From positions 17,713,335 through 17,777,334 of the forward strand of contig CM059977.1 of NCBI GenBank assembly GCA_030490835.1: a stretch of 64,000 bases of DNA, given 5' to 3'. Numbering within the stretch: position 1 is the first letter of the stretch; every line of letters begins with the position of its first letter. Both the position numbers and the translations under genes were made by a program. The notes under the pieces were generated by a model. That model made no database searches, was not told where the DNA came from, and saw only the letters and a program-made list of their open reading frames with translations. The DNA comes from Annona cherimola (lineage: Eukaryota > Streptophyta > Magnoliopsida > Magnoliales > Annonaceae). Shown here piece after piece: positions 34,615-46,387 of this stretch.

Positions 34615-36753
34615 TCAGTAATAAGGAATTACTGGAGGGGGAGGAGATGCATAGGGTATGCCTGTGATCGGCGGAAGAGGAATGACAGGTTGCTCAGGTG
34701 GGGGTGGGGGTGGGGGTGGGGTTGTAGGCAGGGGCAGTGCAGGTGGTGGTGGCGATGGATGCGAACGCTCAGGTGGAGGTGTTGGTGGGCTTTGGAAGTG
34801 ATGCGGAGGGGGAGACGGTGATGGTGGAGGAGGCGGCGGCGGGGTTGGCACAATGCCGCAATTATTCGGTGGCGGAGGCTCTGAAATTGGGGGTGAAGTT
34901 GAAGTAGGTGGCGGAGGTGGTGTTTGGTAATGATGGCCGGGAGGATGAACTTCGGGGTAGGGTGGAGGCACCGAGTAGCTGGGAATTGGCGGCGAAACCC
35001 AAGTCGATGGTGGCGGAGGTGGTGTTTGGTAATGATGACTGGGAGGGTGAACTTCCGGGTAGGGTGGAGGAGGCACCGAGTAGCTGGGAGTTGGCGGCGA
35101 AACCCAAACCGGTGGTGGCGGAGGTGGCGTTCGAGGATGAGAAGTTGTCGGTGGCGGAACCGAAGGATAATGGCTCTTGGGTGGTGATGGCGGCGGCGGA
35201 ACTGGGTACTCATAGGTTGGGGGAGATGGAGGAGGCGAATGGCGGTGATAGGTTGGAGGTGGCGGCGATTGGGAATACGGCACGGGTGGCGCTCCATAAG
35301 CTGGTGTAGGTGATGGAGGTGGCGGCGGCAAGACAGGAATGGATGGTTGGGGGGACAGCGGTGGGGAAGGAAGGTGAGTCGATGGTGGCGGGGGAGAATG
35401 CTGCTTTTTGGGTGCTTCAGAATGCTGTGGGGGAGGAGGCGGGGTATAGTGGGTGGTGTTGCCAGGAGGCGCAGGACTACTCTTGGGAGGCAGAAACGGG
35501 GGAGGAGACGGCCTTCTCGACGGAGATATTGACGAAGAAGGAGGAGGTGGTAGTCTAATTTTAGGCATCGGATGGGGTCTAGAAACAGGTGCGGGCGGTG
35601 GAGATGGGCGCCGGCGGCCACGAGCAGAGAAGGGAGGCCGTCCTGCAACAGGAGAGGGCGATTGGGAGGCACGGCACTTGGCTGATTCTTTGGAGCAATC
35701 GACATAAGGGGTTGCAGCACATTCCTTGAAAGATCTCTGAGCAGGAAAGCCAGGGATGCAGTTCTTCTTCGAATCCGTGGCGACTCGGTTAGCATTCAGA
35801 CACTGAGGCGCTCCGCCAGTGAAGTAGTTGTAAGAATAGGTGAAATTCTCCAATCTCTTCAGCTGGCAAATGCTGGAAGGAATGACTCCCGTCAGTTGGT
35901 TGTGAGCCACGTTCAGCTGCTCGGCGCTCTTCATGCCGCCCACGCTCGCCGGGAGCGGCCCCCCAAGCTTGTTGGAGCCCACGTCGAACACCGTCACCTG
36001 CTTCAGCTGCCCGATCTCCGGAGGAATACAGCCGCTGAGATTGTTGTTGAGCAGCAGAATTTCATTGAGCGTCCCTCCCATCTTGCCGATGCTGCTGGGG
36101 ATGCATCCCCCCAGATCGTTGTTGGCCAAGACCAGGGCTGACACCGGCGAGTTGCCCAGATTTGCAGGAATCCCGAAGCGGAACCTGTTGTCGTTGACGA
36201 AGATGGCGTCAAGGTCCTTGTCGAAGAGCTTGGAAGGGATGGAGCCTTCGAACTCGTTGAAGCGGAGGTCCAGGTACTTCAAGGACGGCAGCGAGAGGAC
36301 CACCTTCGGGAACGGACCCACCAGCCGGTTGTTGCTAACGTCGAGCTCGAAGAGGAGCTTGAGGCTACGGAAGGAGCGAGGGATGATACCGCAGAAGCGG
36401 TTGCTGTTGATGTGGAACAGGGAGAGATCTGTGAGCAGGCCGAGCTCGTCGGGGAGGTAGCCGGCGATGTCTCCGTGGTTGAGGTCGAGGCCGGCCACGA
36501 CTTTGAATGGGGAGCGATGGGATGGCGATTGGGCGCAGTAAACGCCGGTGTACGAACAGACGTTGGCGCCATTCCAGTTGGAGGTGAAGTTGAGGGGGTC
36601 GGAGAAGATGGCGGCTTTCCAAGCTTGGAGGGCGGTGTAGGCGTCGCGTAGATGGTCGTTGTCGAAACTGAGAGGCGGGTCGGCGGCGTGGGCTGAGCTG
36701 AGGAGGAGGAGGAGGAGAAAGAAGTGGAGGGGGGAGGAGGGAGGAGGCGGCAT
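34615..36753 (-). CDS. Leucine-rich repeat extensin (LRX), intronless
   Basis: Secreted cell-wall protein of the LRX family, which binds RALF peptides through its LRR part and is anchored in the wall by its extensin part. The product has 712 residues from the first in-frame ATG at 36753; the frame stays open upstream but has no earlier ATG. Residues 1-23 form a signal peptide (Leu stretch, then SSAHA). The LRR region runs from about 80 to 316, with typical units such as LPSLKYLDLRFNEFEGSIP. A Cys-rich hinge follows to about 354. The rest is an extensin domain with SPPPP-type blocks, many His and Tyr, and a YEY cross-linking motif. The tail YASPPPPVIPYY is characteristic of vegetative LRX3/4/5-type proteins, which favours that group over pollen extensins. 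The gene is GC-rich against AT-rich flanks. A second long open frame in another phase here is a by-product of the repeats. Confidence 0.95.
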   Translation of the reverse strand: MPPPPSSPLHFFLLLLLLSSAHAADPPLSFDNDHLRDAYTALQAWKAAIFSDPLNFTSNWNGANVCSYTGVYCAQSPSHRSPFKVVAGLDLNHGDIAGYLPDELGLLTDLSLFHINSNRFCGIIPRSFRSLKLLFELDVSNNRLVGPFPKVVLSLPSLKYLDLRFNEFEGSIPSKLFDKDLDAIFVNDNRFRFGIPANLGNSPVSALVLANNDLGGCIPSSIGKMGGTLNEILLLNNNLSGCIPPEIGQLKQVTVFDVGSNKLGGPLPASVGGMKSAEQLNVAHNQLTGVIPSSICQLKRLENFTYSYNYFTGGAPQCLNANRVATDSKKNCIPGFPAQRSFKECAATPYVDCSKESAKCRASQSPSPVAGRPPFSARGRRRPSPPPAPVSRPHPMPKIRLPPPPSSSISPSRRPSPPPFLPPKSSPAPPGNTTHYTPPPPPQHSEAPKKQHSPPPPSTHLPSPPLSPQPSIPVLPPPPPSPTPAYGAPPVPYSQSPPPPTYHRHSPPPSPPTYEYPVPPPPSPPKSHYPSVPPPTTSHPRTPPPPPPVWVSPPTPSYSVPPPPYPEVHPPSHHYQTPPPPPSTWVSPPIPSYSVPPPYPEVHPPGHHYQTPPPPPTSTSPPISEPPPPNNCGIVPTPPPPPPPSPSPPPHHFQSPPTPPPERSHPSPPPPALPLPTTPPPPPPPPEQPVIPLPPITGIPYASPPPPVIPYY
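34908..35130 (-). repeat. In-frame tandem repeat in the LRX extensin domain
   Basis: Two units of about 100 bp encode WVSPPTPSYSVPPPP, then YPEVHPPSHHYQTPPPPP, and a close copy lacking one proline. The plus-strand landmark GTTTGGTAATGATG starts each unit at about 34920 and 35023. High DNA identity points to a recent duplication that kept the frame. Confidence 0.9.
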
Positions 36754-36851
36754 TGCGAGGAGGGGAGAAGGACGGAGAATGGAATGGCGTGTGGGGGATG
36801 CAGAGAAATGCAGAGCTGCTGGCAGGGCGGGGCGGAGCGGTGCGGACAGCC

Positions 36852-36857
36852 TCACAT
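36852..36857 (-). promoter_or_regulatory. Start-stop uORF (ATGTGA) in the LRX leader
   Basis: The only ATG between the TATA box and the LRX start is immediately followed by TGA, a minimal upstream open reading frame. It lies 99 nt before the main ATG. It could slow or stall initiation if it is inside the mRNA; the true transcription start is unknown and may lie very close to it. Confidence 0.45.
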
Positions 36858-36887
36858 GGGATGCCTTAGAGAGGAGAAGCGGACCAA

Positions 36888-36900
36888 TATATTTTATATA
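36888..36900 (-). promoter_or_regulatory. TATA box of the LRX gene
   Basis: TATATAAAATATA on the minus strand, about 140 nt before the start codon. It is followed by a pyrimidine-rich CTTCTCCTCTCTAAGG, a plausible start region near 36865-36870. Confidence 0.6.
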
Positions 36901-38159
36901 ATAAATGAAATGGGGGGTAATAAGTACTTATTCATCATGACTACCGATTAAATACGTCCTTTCAGTGGTGCCTGTAACAACATAGTGACGGTATAAATTG
37001 TTCAATAGGTGACATGTTGATTCTTAAATCTAAATCCGAACCACTCACTATATTTCTAATAATTTATATAACTAGAACACAAAGTTGCACTGAAATCAAT
37101 TATGTTTATATGACCATATGAAAAAGGAATAAATTGGACGTACTAAGATTTGTTGATATATATTAAATTAAAAGTTGTACGTTCAATATCTAAAACGTCT
37201 AACAAATCATCCTTGCATGGAATATGATGTTTTATTGCATTATATTGCACATGTTAATAGATTTAAGCTTTTTTCATAATTTGTACGTGATTATGGATAT
37301 TTCTTAGCAGTTACGGCCCACTTAGAAATTTGATTGAAATGAATTCTAGAATGATGGTAAAACTAATGATTATAAACAATACTACCAGTGAGATTTTGAT
37401 TTTATGGTCAATCTAAGTTCTATTTAGTATATTTTTTTACCATAAAATTGGGTGATATATACACCGCGGGATCATTTTCCTGTTATTTATTTCCCCTTCT
37501 GCGCTTCTTCTTAGGGATGCCCATTGCATTTTGCTAGTTTGCGCGCAGGGAGTGGAGCCCATATCTCAGAACAATTTAAATCACCGCAGCGGTATTAATT
37601 ATTCGAAGTATTCAACAACGCCGGCCCTCTATGTTTATTGTAATTTGTATTTTACTTGGCTTGTGTTTCGACAGAAGTAAGAGATTTAAAATATATTTAA
37701 GAAACCTATTCAATGGTCTCGTGCAACTATAAAAATAAAGAACATTTTTAATAAAAAAAATTATTTTAATTTGGTTCCTGTGTACTTCACGAGAAATGCA
37801 AATGTATGAGAACTCTTAAAATTATATTTTGTAACTTTGTAAATTATAAAAACTCTCAATTAAGACGAGTTTTCATATTTAAACGAAAAAATACTTTTAA
37901 ACGTAATGCATGATATAGATTTAAACAACAAATTAAAAAATTAAAAATCCAAGAGAGGGTGCAATTGCAAAAGTATTTGATTTGCTATAACAAATATTGT
38001 TAAATGTAGGATTTATTTAGCTACATATGATATGAAATTAGCTTTATTTTGTATCATTTAGCTGCAAACAAGCATATGCACCAAATAGATTGACTTTATA
38101 TTTGACTACATATGGGTCGTTGCATGTGAGCAAATGCAACTATTTTTTTTAAATTGCTG
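36901..38159. other. Intergenic with family B element
   Basis: 37050-37450 is a family B copy in plus orientation (TCTAAAACGTCTAACAAATC, ATTTAAGCTTTTTTCATAATT, TACGGCCCACTTAG). The rest is AT-rich. From about 37950 there are phrases such as TTAGCTACATATGAT and TTAGCTGCAAACAAGC that return after the insertion at 38171, so 37950-38698 is probably one interrupted element ending TCTTATAGTGA, which in reverse reads TCACTATAAGAAAA, a CACTA-like terminus. Confidence 0.45.
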
Positions 38160-38170
38160 TATATAATGTT

Positions 38171-38496
38171 GAGAAATGATTTAGTCAGTCTGGGCTAAAT
38201 AAATGTCTCACTTAGCTAATCTTAAAAAAATTATTATTATTTTTTTATTTTTTCTTTACACACGTGTTTATCTAAGTATATTTAATATATAAACTAAGTT
38301 TTTACCTTCTTTGATCTCTGCATATATTTCTTCAGGATTTTTAAAAATATTGAAAAATATATACGTATCTAAAAATTATAAAACTTAGTTTATATGTTAA
38401 GTACACTTAATAAACAAGTGTACAAAAAAGTTTTAAAAAATATTTTAAAATGGATTAAGTAAGCATTTGCTTAGTTTAGACTAACATAATTATTCC
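38171..38496. mobile_element. Foldback MITE, 326 bp, 11-bp direct flanking repeats
   Basis: Flanked by perfect TATATAATGTT at 38160-38170 and 38497-38507, which includes a likely 9-bp target duplication. The left arm GATTTAGTCAGTCTGGGCTA pairs with the right arm near 38470-38490 in diverged form, and the inner arms pair around AAACTTAGTTTATATGTTAA. It is nested in a CACTA-like element. Confidence 0.7.
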
Positions 38497-38507
38497 TATA
38501 TAATGTT

Positions 38508-39927
38508 ATATCATATGCATACAAAATTTGATTGCAAATAATAGCACATGCTAGTATGCAACAATATTTGTTAAGCTGCAAACACTATTGATAATTGGTT
38601 GCAAAAGTTTTTAAAATGGTCACGCTTGTCGTTATCTTCAGCTAGATTTTATATTTTACTGTAAGTACATGATGTTATACGAGAAATTTTCTTATAGTGA
38701 TTTAATTAAGTGTACTTCAAAAACTACTCCATGAGTGCGTTTGTGAAAATCTTTTAAATGTATTTTTGGGAGCCAGAAAGGTTTGTTTATAAGAAATTTT
38801 TTTGAAAAAATGGTAAAATTAAAGTTATATAAACAATTTATGAAAAAACGGTAAAAAGTTAACATAAGATAATAAATGGGTGCCTGAATAACGAGAAACT
38901 TTTAGATTTTTTCGTTGTAATAATTATGTTTTTTCATCGTACATGATTAGCCATTTCGAAGGAAGCTACCCTCTGCATCCATAAAGTGGTTAAGAATTTG
39001 TAAATTCTTTATATAAATGAAGGTTATCGCTCTAATTTGAACTCGAAATTGAGACTTTATTCACGCACATACAACTTTCAGACCATTTAACAGCTTACTA
39101 GGTGATTAAGAATGATTGAGAACTTGTAAACTTGGTCCAATAATATAATATTACTTTTGATGGATAATCAACCTCATATAGATAGATCACTCTATGAGGT
39201 CCAACAAATTACATGGTTTTCTAGCAAAGTGGCTAGGAAAGAAATAAACCGCGTGAGCTAGGTTGCAAGTAGTAAATGAGAATAAAAATACGATAAATTC
39301 CTAAATCAACATGTAACTTAATCTCTTCCAACGGTCGTTTAGTAAGCTCCTCGAACAGTTAGTTTTCCATAATCATTTTAAATATGAAGATCAGTGAATG
39401 CATTAAAGATCTTTTTATTGTCTCTAGGAACAAGAAGCACTCTTAAATCGATGCATCCTTGTTGGGCTTTTATGCTCAAATCCCCACGATTATTAAAAGG
39501 ACTTCTCCATAGAGTTTAGGATTTAAAGTTTTCGAGGATTCGAATTCTTTGATATTTAATTACTGGAGTTATGTTGGAAAAAGGAGTGTCTTTGTTTGCA
39601 CAGGCCAAGTCGTGAAAAGCCTCCAGCCACCGAGAGGCTATTAGGGTAGTGTAACCATTTTGTTTCTACTGTGCATTCGTATTAGTACAGTGGGATTCAA
39701 GATTTTAAATGGCACGGAAACGGATTTAATTGAATTAATAGAAAATTTATTCTTAGTCATCTATACTCTTCTATAAAACTTTTTTTATATAACTACTTCG
39801 TTTTTAATATTTTGATGATTGATAGAAAATTAATTTCACCTCTAATATTTAGTATCGTTTATTTTATTATAAAAATTCTTTTATTTTTCTATTATTATTA
39901 TGTATGTGCCAGGTTGAGGCTATTTGC
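38508..39927. other. Intergenic, no gene recognised
   Basis: After the CACTA-like terminus at 38698 the sequence is AT-rich, with no reading frame resembling a known protein. Confidence 0.45.
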
Positions 39928-40255
39928 ATTAGCGCACCCAGGTGTATTTAACCCATTTTTTATTTTTAAAATTTTTTTTTATACAACTATTAATCTAAGT
40001 GTATTTAATATGCATATCAATTTTTACCATTTTGAAGTATTTTATATTTTTATTTATATTTTTAAAAATTAGTAGCATTTTAGGTAATTTAAATTTACTA
40101 AAATACCACTAATTTTTAAAAATAAAAAATAAATATTTAAAATACTCCAAGTATAGTAAAAATTGATACACACGTTAAATATACATGTATTATATAGTCG
40201 TATAAAAAATTTAAAAAATAAAAAATGAGTTAAAGCACCTTGATGCACTATATTA
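39928..40255. mobile_element. Foldback MITE, 328 bp, relative of 27510
   Basis: The arms CGCACCCAGGTGTATTTAAC and, in reverse complement, GTGCATCAAGGTGCTTTAAC begin a near-complete inverted repeat whose turn is at about 40090. The inner arm shares GTATTTAATATGCATATCAA and TTTTTAAAAATTAGTAGCAT with the element at 27510. No clear target duplication. Confidence 0.75.
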
Positions 40256-40261
40256 GACCAC

Positions 40262-40645
40262 GTATACACCCTACTTACAAATATATAAAATCAATATAAT
40301 AAATAATTTAATACTAAATATTAATATTAAAGTAATATTTTCAATATCTATGTCATCTTAAACATCATTCTTATGCAGATAAATAAAATACTATTATATT
40401 CTAATGCATATATTAATGGATTTAAGCATTTTCCTAGTTTACACATAAATATATTTATTTTTAGGCAAACGTAGCTTGTATACATATGTAATTTAGATGA
40501 AACTTGGTCTTGTAGCTAAACAATATAGTAAATGGATTGGATTTTACTTTAATCATTAATATAATAAAATAAAAATAAAGTTTCATGAAACTACTTTTAT
40601 ATAACTTGTTCATATAAAAGTGGAATCTGTCATTTTTTCACACAG
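40262..40645. mobile_element. MITE-like element (family B)
   Basis: Same orientation as 2830-3200 and 37050-37450. Shared segments include AAACATCATTCTTATG, ATGGATTTAAGCATTTTCC and TTTACACATAAATATA. It adjoins the foldback at 39928. Confidence 0.55.
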
Positions 40646-43600
40646 GGACTAATTAAAAAATAAAAGTTTAGACAAAATGATTTTTATTTTTTAAAAGGGA
40701 TTTTTAAAACCTTAATCCTTTATTATATTCATTCATACGTATATATGTATAATGCAAAAAATCAAATATTTTGAAAACTTTCATGTACTATATGTTTAGT
40801 TTCAAATTTCAACGATTCATATTCCTTTTGAATGGTATTATATATATGTCTTCATTCAAAATAATTTTTGTATCATAAATATGTACATGTGAATGAATAT
40901 AATAAATGATTTAAATCAAAGAAATACCTTTTAAAGTGTAAGAAATATTTGGACAATTGATGTTGTTGAAATGTTTGTTTTTAATCGAACCCCCTTTATA
41001 TACTGCATTATTTCTGTTCAATTTTAACTCGTTAATTCATTTCCTCCTACACAAGTTATATTGTATGTATTTAGTCATTTAACGGAAATTAATTTTAGAT
41101 TGAAAACAAAAGATATTTGTGCGTGTGAGGAGGCTTGGGAAAAGTAGAGATGAATTTCTAGAGTGCTACAAAGAATCTAAGATTCTTGAATAGAATGTGT
41201 ATCAATAATTTTTTAGTTATCAAGACACTTTTTAAATTTTTATAATTTAATATAAAAAATTTTATTCATGAAACACGTCGTTCCATTCTCATCTCATATT
41301 TTATCCCCTCTGGGCTTCTTAAATCTGCCCAACAATCCATAATTGACTTTGTGTTAATGATTAGAAATTAATGTTCGGAAATGTTAATTCTAATTAAAAG
41401 CAAAACTGTTAAACAGTTAAACTTTAAATCGCATTTGAAATACAAAGAAATGGGCAAAAGGTGTACAAAAAAAATATTTTTTAATTCGTTGCTATCGTGT
41501 GAATAAATTCCCTTCATGCATAAACATATCTATTAGCAACGAAGAAATAGAAAAATAATTTACGAAATAAAAAAATCACAACACCAGTCTTAAAATATAA
41601 GGTATAACAAGAGACAAAAATTGAAAGAGAAAATAACTATTGAATTTCACGGCAGCAAATAATAATGGCTGAGCAAGCAGGCGGAGAGGCGATGACGCCC
41701 GCCCACCCGCTAAATTCACCCGACTGCGTATAATTATTATTTTTAAAAAATAATTTTACATCACTTTTAATCTAAGTGTATTTAACATGTATATTATTTT
41801 TAAAAATTTTTAAATATTACACTTAGGTGCATACGATTGCAGCCGAAAAGGTTGGGACTATCTTGTCGTATTTGCCGAATATGTTTGCACACAATTTTAG
41901 CGCGTGTTTAGTAAGTGATAAAATAATAAAATTCTGTGTAAAAATTAAACTTTTAAACGAGAGTAGATGTTTTGACATGATAAGAATAATGATTGAAAAA
42001 TAAAATAAATTATGTGAAAATTGTGAATAAACTGTTGAAAAGTAAGGTAATTGAATGGAAAATGTAATAAAATGATTGAAATGTAAGATAATTGTGTAGG
42101 GGAAAAATTTTTAATTAAAAAGTTTTTAGTTTAAACAAATACACCGTTAATTTGAAGCGCAGAGGGGCCATTAAAACTTGGAACGGGTGAGATGTGTCGT
42201 ACACGTACAACGAGAAGTTTAAACGGTTCAGATGCTCGTGCTTAATGTGAAAACTTACTCTGCACCACCACTCACCGAACGCGGCGCGGGTGCAAAGCGC
42301 CACAAACAGCTGGTCCATGAAAAAAGAATTCCAAATACGCGTTTCCTAAGAAAGTCAATCATAAGAGAAGATGCATGCTGAGATAAGAACAGGTTTTAAC
42401 AATATACGAATCATTTTTTTTAATGCTTTTCCTTTTTCTCGCTGTCTTGACTCTTGACAGGATATCACATGGCTGGAATCAGATGATTGTTTAGGAAGGG
42501 ATAAGATGAAAAATTTGTGGTGTAAACATTTTTGAAACATGAAAAAATAATATAATATAATATAAGCGATGACAAGAAACAAAGAGAACAAAGTTAAAAA
42601 TATATATAAGATGTATAAGTAGTTGTATAAAAATGATTGAAATATAAAATAATTTAATAAAAAAATAATTAAAAATAAGATTATTGAAAAAAATAAAAAA
42701 GTTTAGATTGAAAAATTTTAAGTATGAAAAATTTTAAACGTTAACAAACACTTGGTTAGACTGTCTCGTTAGTCGTTACCCGGGGTAATGAAATTCAGTA
42801 ACAATTAAAACCTGTACTTTGCTTTGCTCGCCAAAGAATAGGAAATATAGCGATGGGTTGAAAGTTGAAATTTTTAAAGAAAATACAAAAAGGCAACTTC
42901 TACGTAAAAATGGCAATAATTTATAAGTGAAAAAATATTAATTTTATTTCCAGAAACGTGCGTGCAAGTTAGTTGCAGTAGGTGTGTGAGGCGTGGGCAT
43001 GTTCCACCGAATTCACCTGCTATTTGGATTTTGGACGTGCCTGCCACCCATATCCTCATTATATCGGTTTTATTTTTGGTCGAGTGCCTCACCTCTTGGC
43101 TCCTGTTTTGCAAGTCCCGTGGGATGATTTGACTTTGAAAGAAAGAAAAGACACTCCACTAAAATACGAACGTGGATCAGAGCAGGGTTCCATTGCCACG
43201 TCTTCCTCGGTCATCAATCACTTGTGAGTTAGCCCAGTTAGGCACCAGAAGTTTCCGCTTCAAATTTCAAACTCGTTCAGACTCGTTCAGACTCGTTTCG
43301 CCGTCACCGGACGTTTGGTAACCGTGTACAGTAAACGTGGGTGGAAAAATGTGAGTTCAAGTATCTTAAGGCACTTCATTAATTATTTAATTTTTATATT
43401 TTTTCACTTTTACTTTTATATTCTAATCATTTTCTTTGTCAATTACCTTCTAACAAATTTATTTTAACTTTACCCTTATCATTTAATATTAATCATATAA
43501 TTTTTAAAATATTTCATTTTCTATTCATACCCATATCATTTAAAATATCATACTTCTCACCACTTTCGCTTTTCCCGACGTCCTACTAATCATTGTTGTA

Positions 43601-45379
43601 ATTTCCAATCAAACCACGCAATATATATTTGTTCAAAAAAAAAAAAAAAAAACGGAGGGCCAGTGTCTAATCACTCGCTAATTGGCAACTCGCACAATTG
43701 AAAATTTCCAACAGTGGAACCTGCGAATGACGGTCTGCTCATAACAACGCGACACTTCCTAATAATGCGCATCGCGCGGCACGTCGCTCTGATTTTGCGG
43801 AGGGACAACTCTTCGACCATAGCACTTGCAGCCTTGGGTTGGTGGAGGGGTATTTGTAAAAACTAAACTCTCAGGCAGCGTTTGTTTTCATATATATATA
43901 AAAAAAACTTTTCAAACTAAGGTTGTGTTTAGTAATTAATAAAATTTTTAGATTGAAATTTTTTTTTTAGCCAAACATGTCCAGAAACTTTTTAATTTAA
44001 CATGCTCCACTCTTCACAACTGTATTATTTTTTAATTACTTTTCGCTTTTTTTTATATAACTACAATATTTTTTAATTATATCTGTACAACTATCTATAT
44101 ATTTAACCGATGTATATATATCTATATATTAAAATAGTGACGTTTAATGTTAATTATTTTGAGAATTTCTCAAATATTACTGAAAAATAAATTAAAAAAT
44201 AATTTAAGAAATATTAAAAATAAAGACAAATATTATCTGTCAAGGCATCTTCTTGTATTTTATATACCAATCTGTTGAAATTAAAGTTTTAAAATGATTT
44301 ATTTATGGGAACTTTTAAAATCTAAAAGAAAAAATTTAATCAATTCAATATGTTGAATATTTATATTTTTCTAAAATTTAAATATTTTTTATCATAATAT
44401 TAGAAAAGCAAATAGGCAGTGCCAGATCCGCGGCTTTTCGCTTTTGGACCAAGTCCTCCAACGCACCCAACCTTTCGACGATTCCGTACATCTCCGAAGT
44501 ACAGCTGTGCTGCTGCTGCTGCTGACTCCGTTAATTCAAAATTTCAAAACGCATCCGGACATTCGATCCACCCATATTTGCAGTTGAAATCCAGAAATAT
44601 TGAAACTGATGTACTAAATTGGCATATCATGGCTTACATGTAAACTATTTTGAAGTCGGACGTACTATCAACGAGAATTCTTATTATGCTGACGGGTGTT
44701 TGTTATGTAATATAATATAGCCACTGTGCCCAAGTCCTACTCAAGTTACAACCTTTTAATATAATTTTTTTTTTACTTTTTATAGTTATTTTATTTTTAA
44801 TTTTTTTCACATTTTTTTTTATATAACTATTCTACAATTATACTACATTTTAATCATTTCTACACAATTACTCATACAACTAACTCATATATTTTTACTT
44901 TATTTTCTTTCCATTTCGTCATTACTTATATTATATAACATCATTTTATTATATTTTAAAGATGTTGGCATTAAAAACTTTTTATTTAAAATTTTTTCCA
45001 TTTTCCAAACACATCCTTTTGTAATCGGGAGGGAAAAAAAAAGAAGAATTGGTGTGTGGGATACGTCAGCAGCTTTGTGCCGGCACTCGGCGGACCCCGG
45101 CATTTAAAAAATAAAATAAAATTGGACAGTGGGTTCCTTTAGCAGGCGTCATTGATTATTTGCGTCTGGACCGTTTATTAGACAGATGATAGCTAGCCAT
45201 TAAACCGATGAGGACCATTGAATTAGCTCACGATCTTAACCAATTATCCTTGGTTCCTTGTATGGTCCAACGTTGGAGATATCAGTAGGGAGAGTCGTGT
45301 GGAGTGCGGCAAAATGGAAGTGCGAGCAAGCTAGGGCGGGGACACTGCGCTTCGAAATGCGAAAAAGGCCTCGCAAGAC
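40646..45379. other. Gene-poor stretch with several family A MITEs
   Basis: No gene recognised. Fragments or copies of the Tourist-like family lie at about 41890-42150, 42505-42755, 43315-43575, 43915-44110 and 44750-45015, in both orientations. 41740-41840 resembles half of a foldback. Minor repeats are ACTCGTTCAG at 43270-43295 (three units) and (CTG)5 at 44509-44523. 44419-44640 has an open frame starting with GTG and rich in Ser and Ala; I do not accept it as a gene. Confidence 0.4.
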
Positions 45380-46387
45380 ATGGCCGATCTAGATCCAAGA
45401 GCTCAGGCAATTATTTCCGCCCATGTCCCAGATAAGATCGGGCGGGCCCAGTGGCTTTCAAATGAAAAGGCGCTTCTTTTTTCTATCAGAAATGAAGCGG
45501 CGGGAAATCGCGCGAGGGAGAGAGCAGAGGCGACGCCGTGAGGGGCCGCCTGCTCCGCGCTTACGCGGTCATGGTCATTATAAAATCTCTCAACAGAATT
45601 CCAGTCGTACGAACCTTTAAGGTCGATTGAGTTGCCCATTCATCTTCATGTGCTTCTTTTCGAGGGCAATCAGTCAAAATTTAGACGTGTGTAATTCCGA
45701 CTTTTTTGTAATTCGACCCGCTATAGACCAACCTTACATATTAGATGAATGCCAACAAGGAATGATGATGAAAAATTGGCAAAAAAAAGAGAGGGTAAAA
45801 ATCGTCCAGCTGTCATCGACAAGTTGTTGCAGCTGTAACTCGTAAGGCATGCAATGGTGCATTTCAGCAACAATCCCATTTGTGGCTGTCCAATCATAAA
45901 GAATGTGGTTGAATCAATCAGGCCAGCCAAACCATGTGGAATACTTTATTACTTTTGAGTAGCTATGGCTGCTACGCCGTAGAAATATAAGTTATTAACA
46001 AAAAGTAGGTTAAAGTCTTAAAGACCGGAAACAGTATTGATCTGACCATAATATGATTTAGAGTGGATTATAGTGTTTTTTTTTTTAAACTAAAAATAAT
46101 CATCTTCAAGGGCAAGAACCTCAACCAACCTAAATTTTCCTAGACCTATGAACCAAATTGTAACTCCAAAACAAATGCATTCTAATTCTTATGAATTGAT
46201 AATGCGGTTAGTAAAGGGACCATAAGTTAGATTTTTAAAAAGTACGAGAGTAATGTGACATGATAGAGGTAAAATGGAAATAATTAATATGATTATATGA
46301 TAACATAATTAAAATATAAAGATAAAAATGAAAAATAGAATAATTGTATAGTTAAGTTGTTAAGTTAGTTTTTTTGAAAAAAATTTC
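45380..46387. other. Spacer with a doubtful 53-codon ORF
   Basis: 45380-45541 is an ATG-initiated frame reading MADLDPRAQAIISAHVPDK and ending RARERAEATP. It sits in a GC-rich block and has balanced composition, but I recognise no family. A TATA-like ATTATAAAATC follows at 45574. 46205-46375 is a family A fragment in reverse orientation. Nothing else recognised. Confidence 0.3.

Noticed and set aside
34629..35795. 388-codon open frame on the minus strand in another phase of the LRX gene
   Set aside because: It lies wholly inside the proline-rich extensin coding region. The repetitive GC-rich codons leave other phases free of stops; the product is a Leu/His/Arg-rich shadow with no family resemblance.
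36754..36855. Longer LRX N-terminus
   Set aside because: The frame remains open upstream but its only start is GTG; the first ATG at 36753 gives a proper signal peptide.
34908..36901. Plus-strand open frames across the LRX gene
   Set aside because: Antisense shadows of the GC-rich coding region; Gly/Trp-rich low-complexity products.
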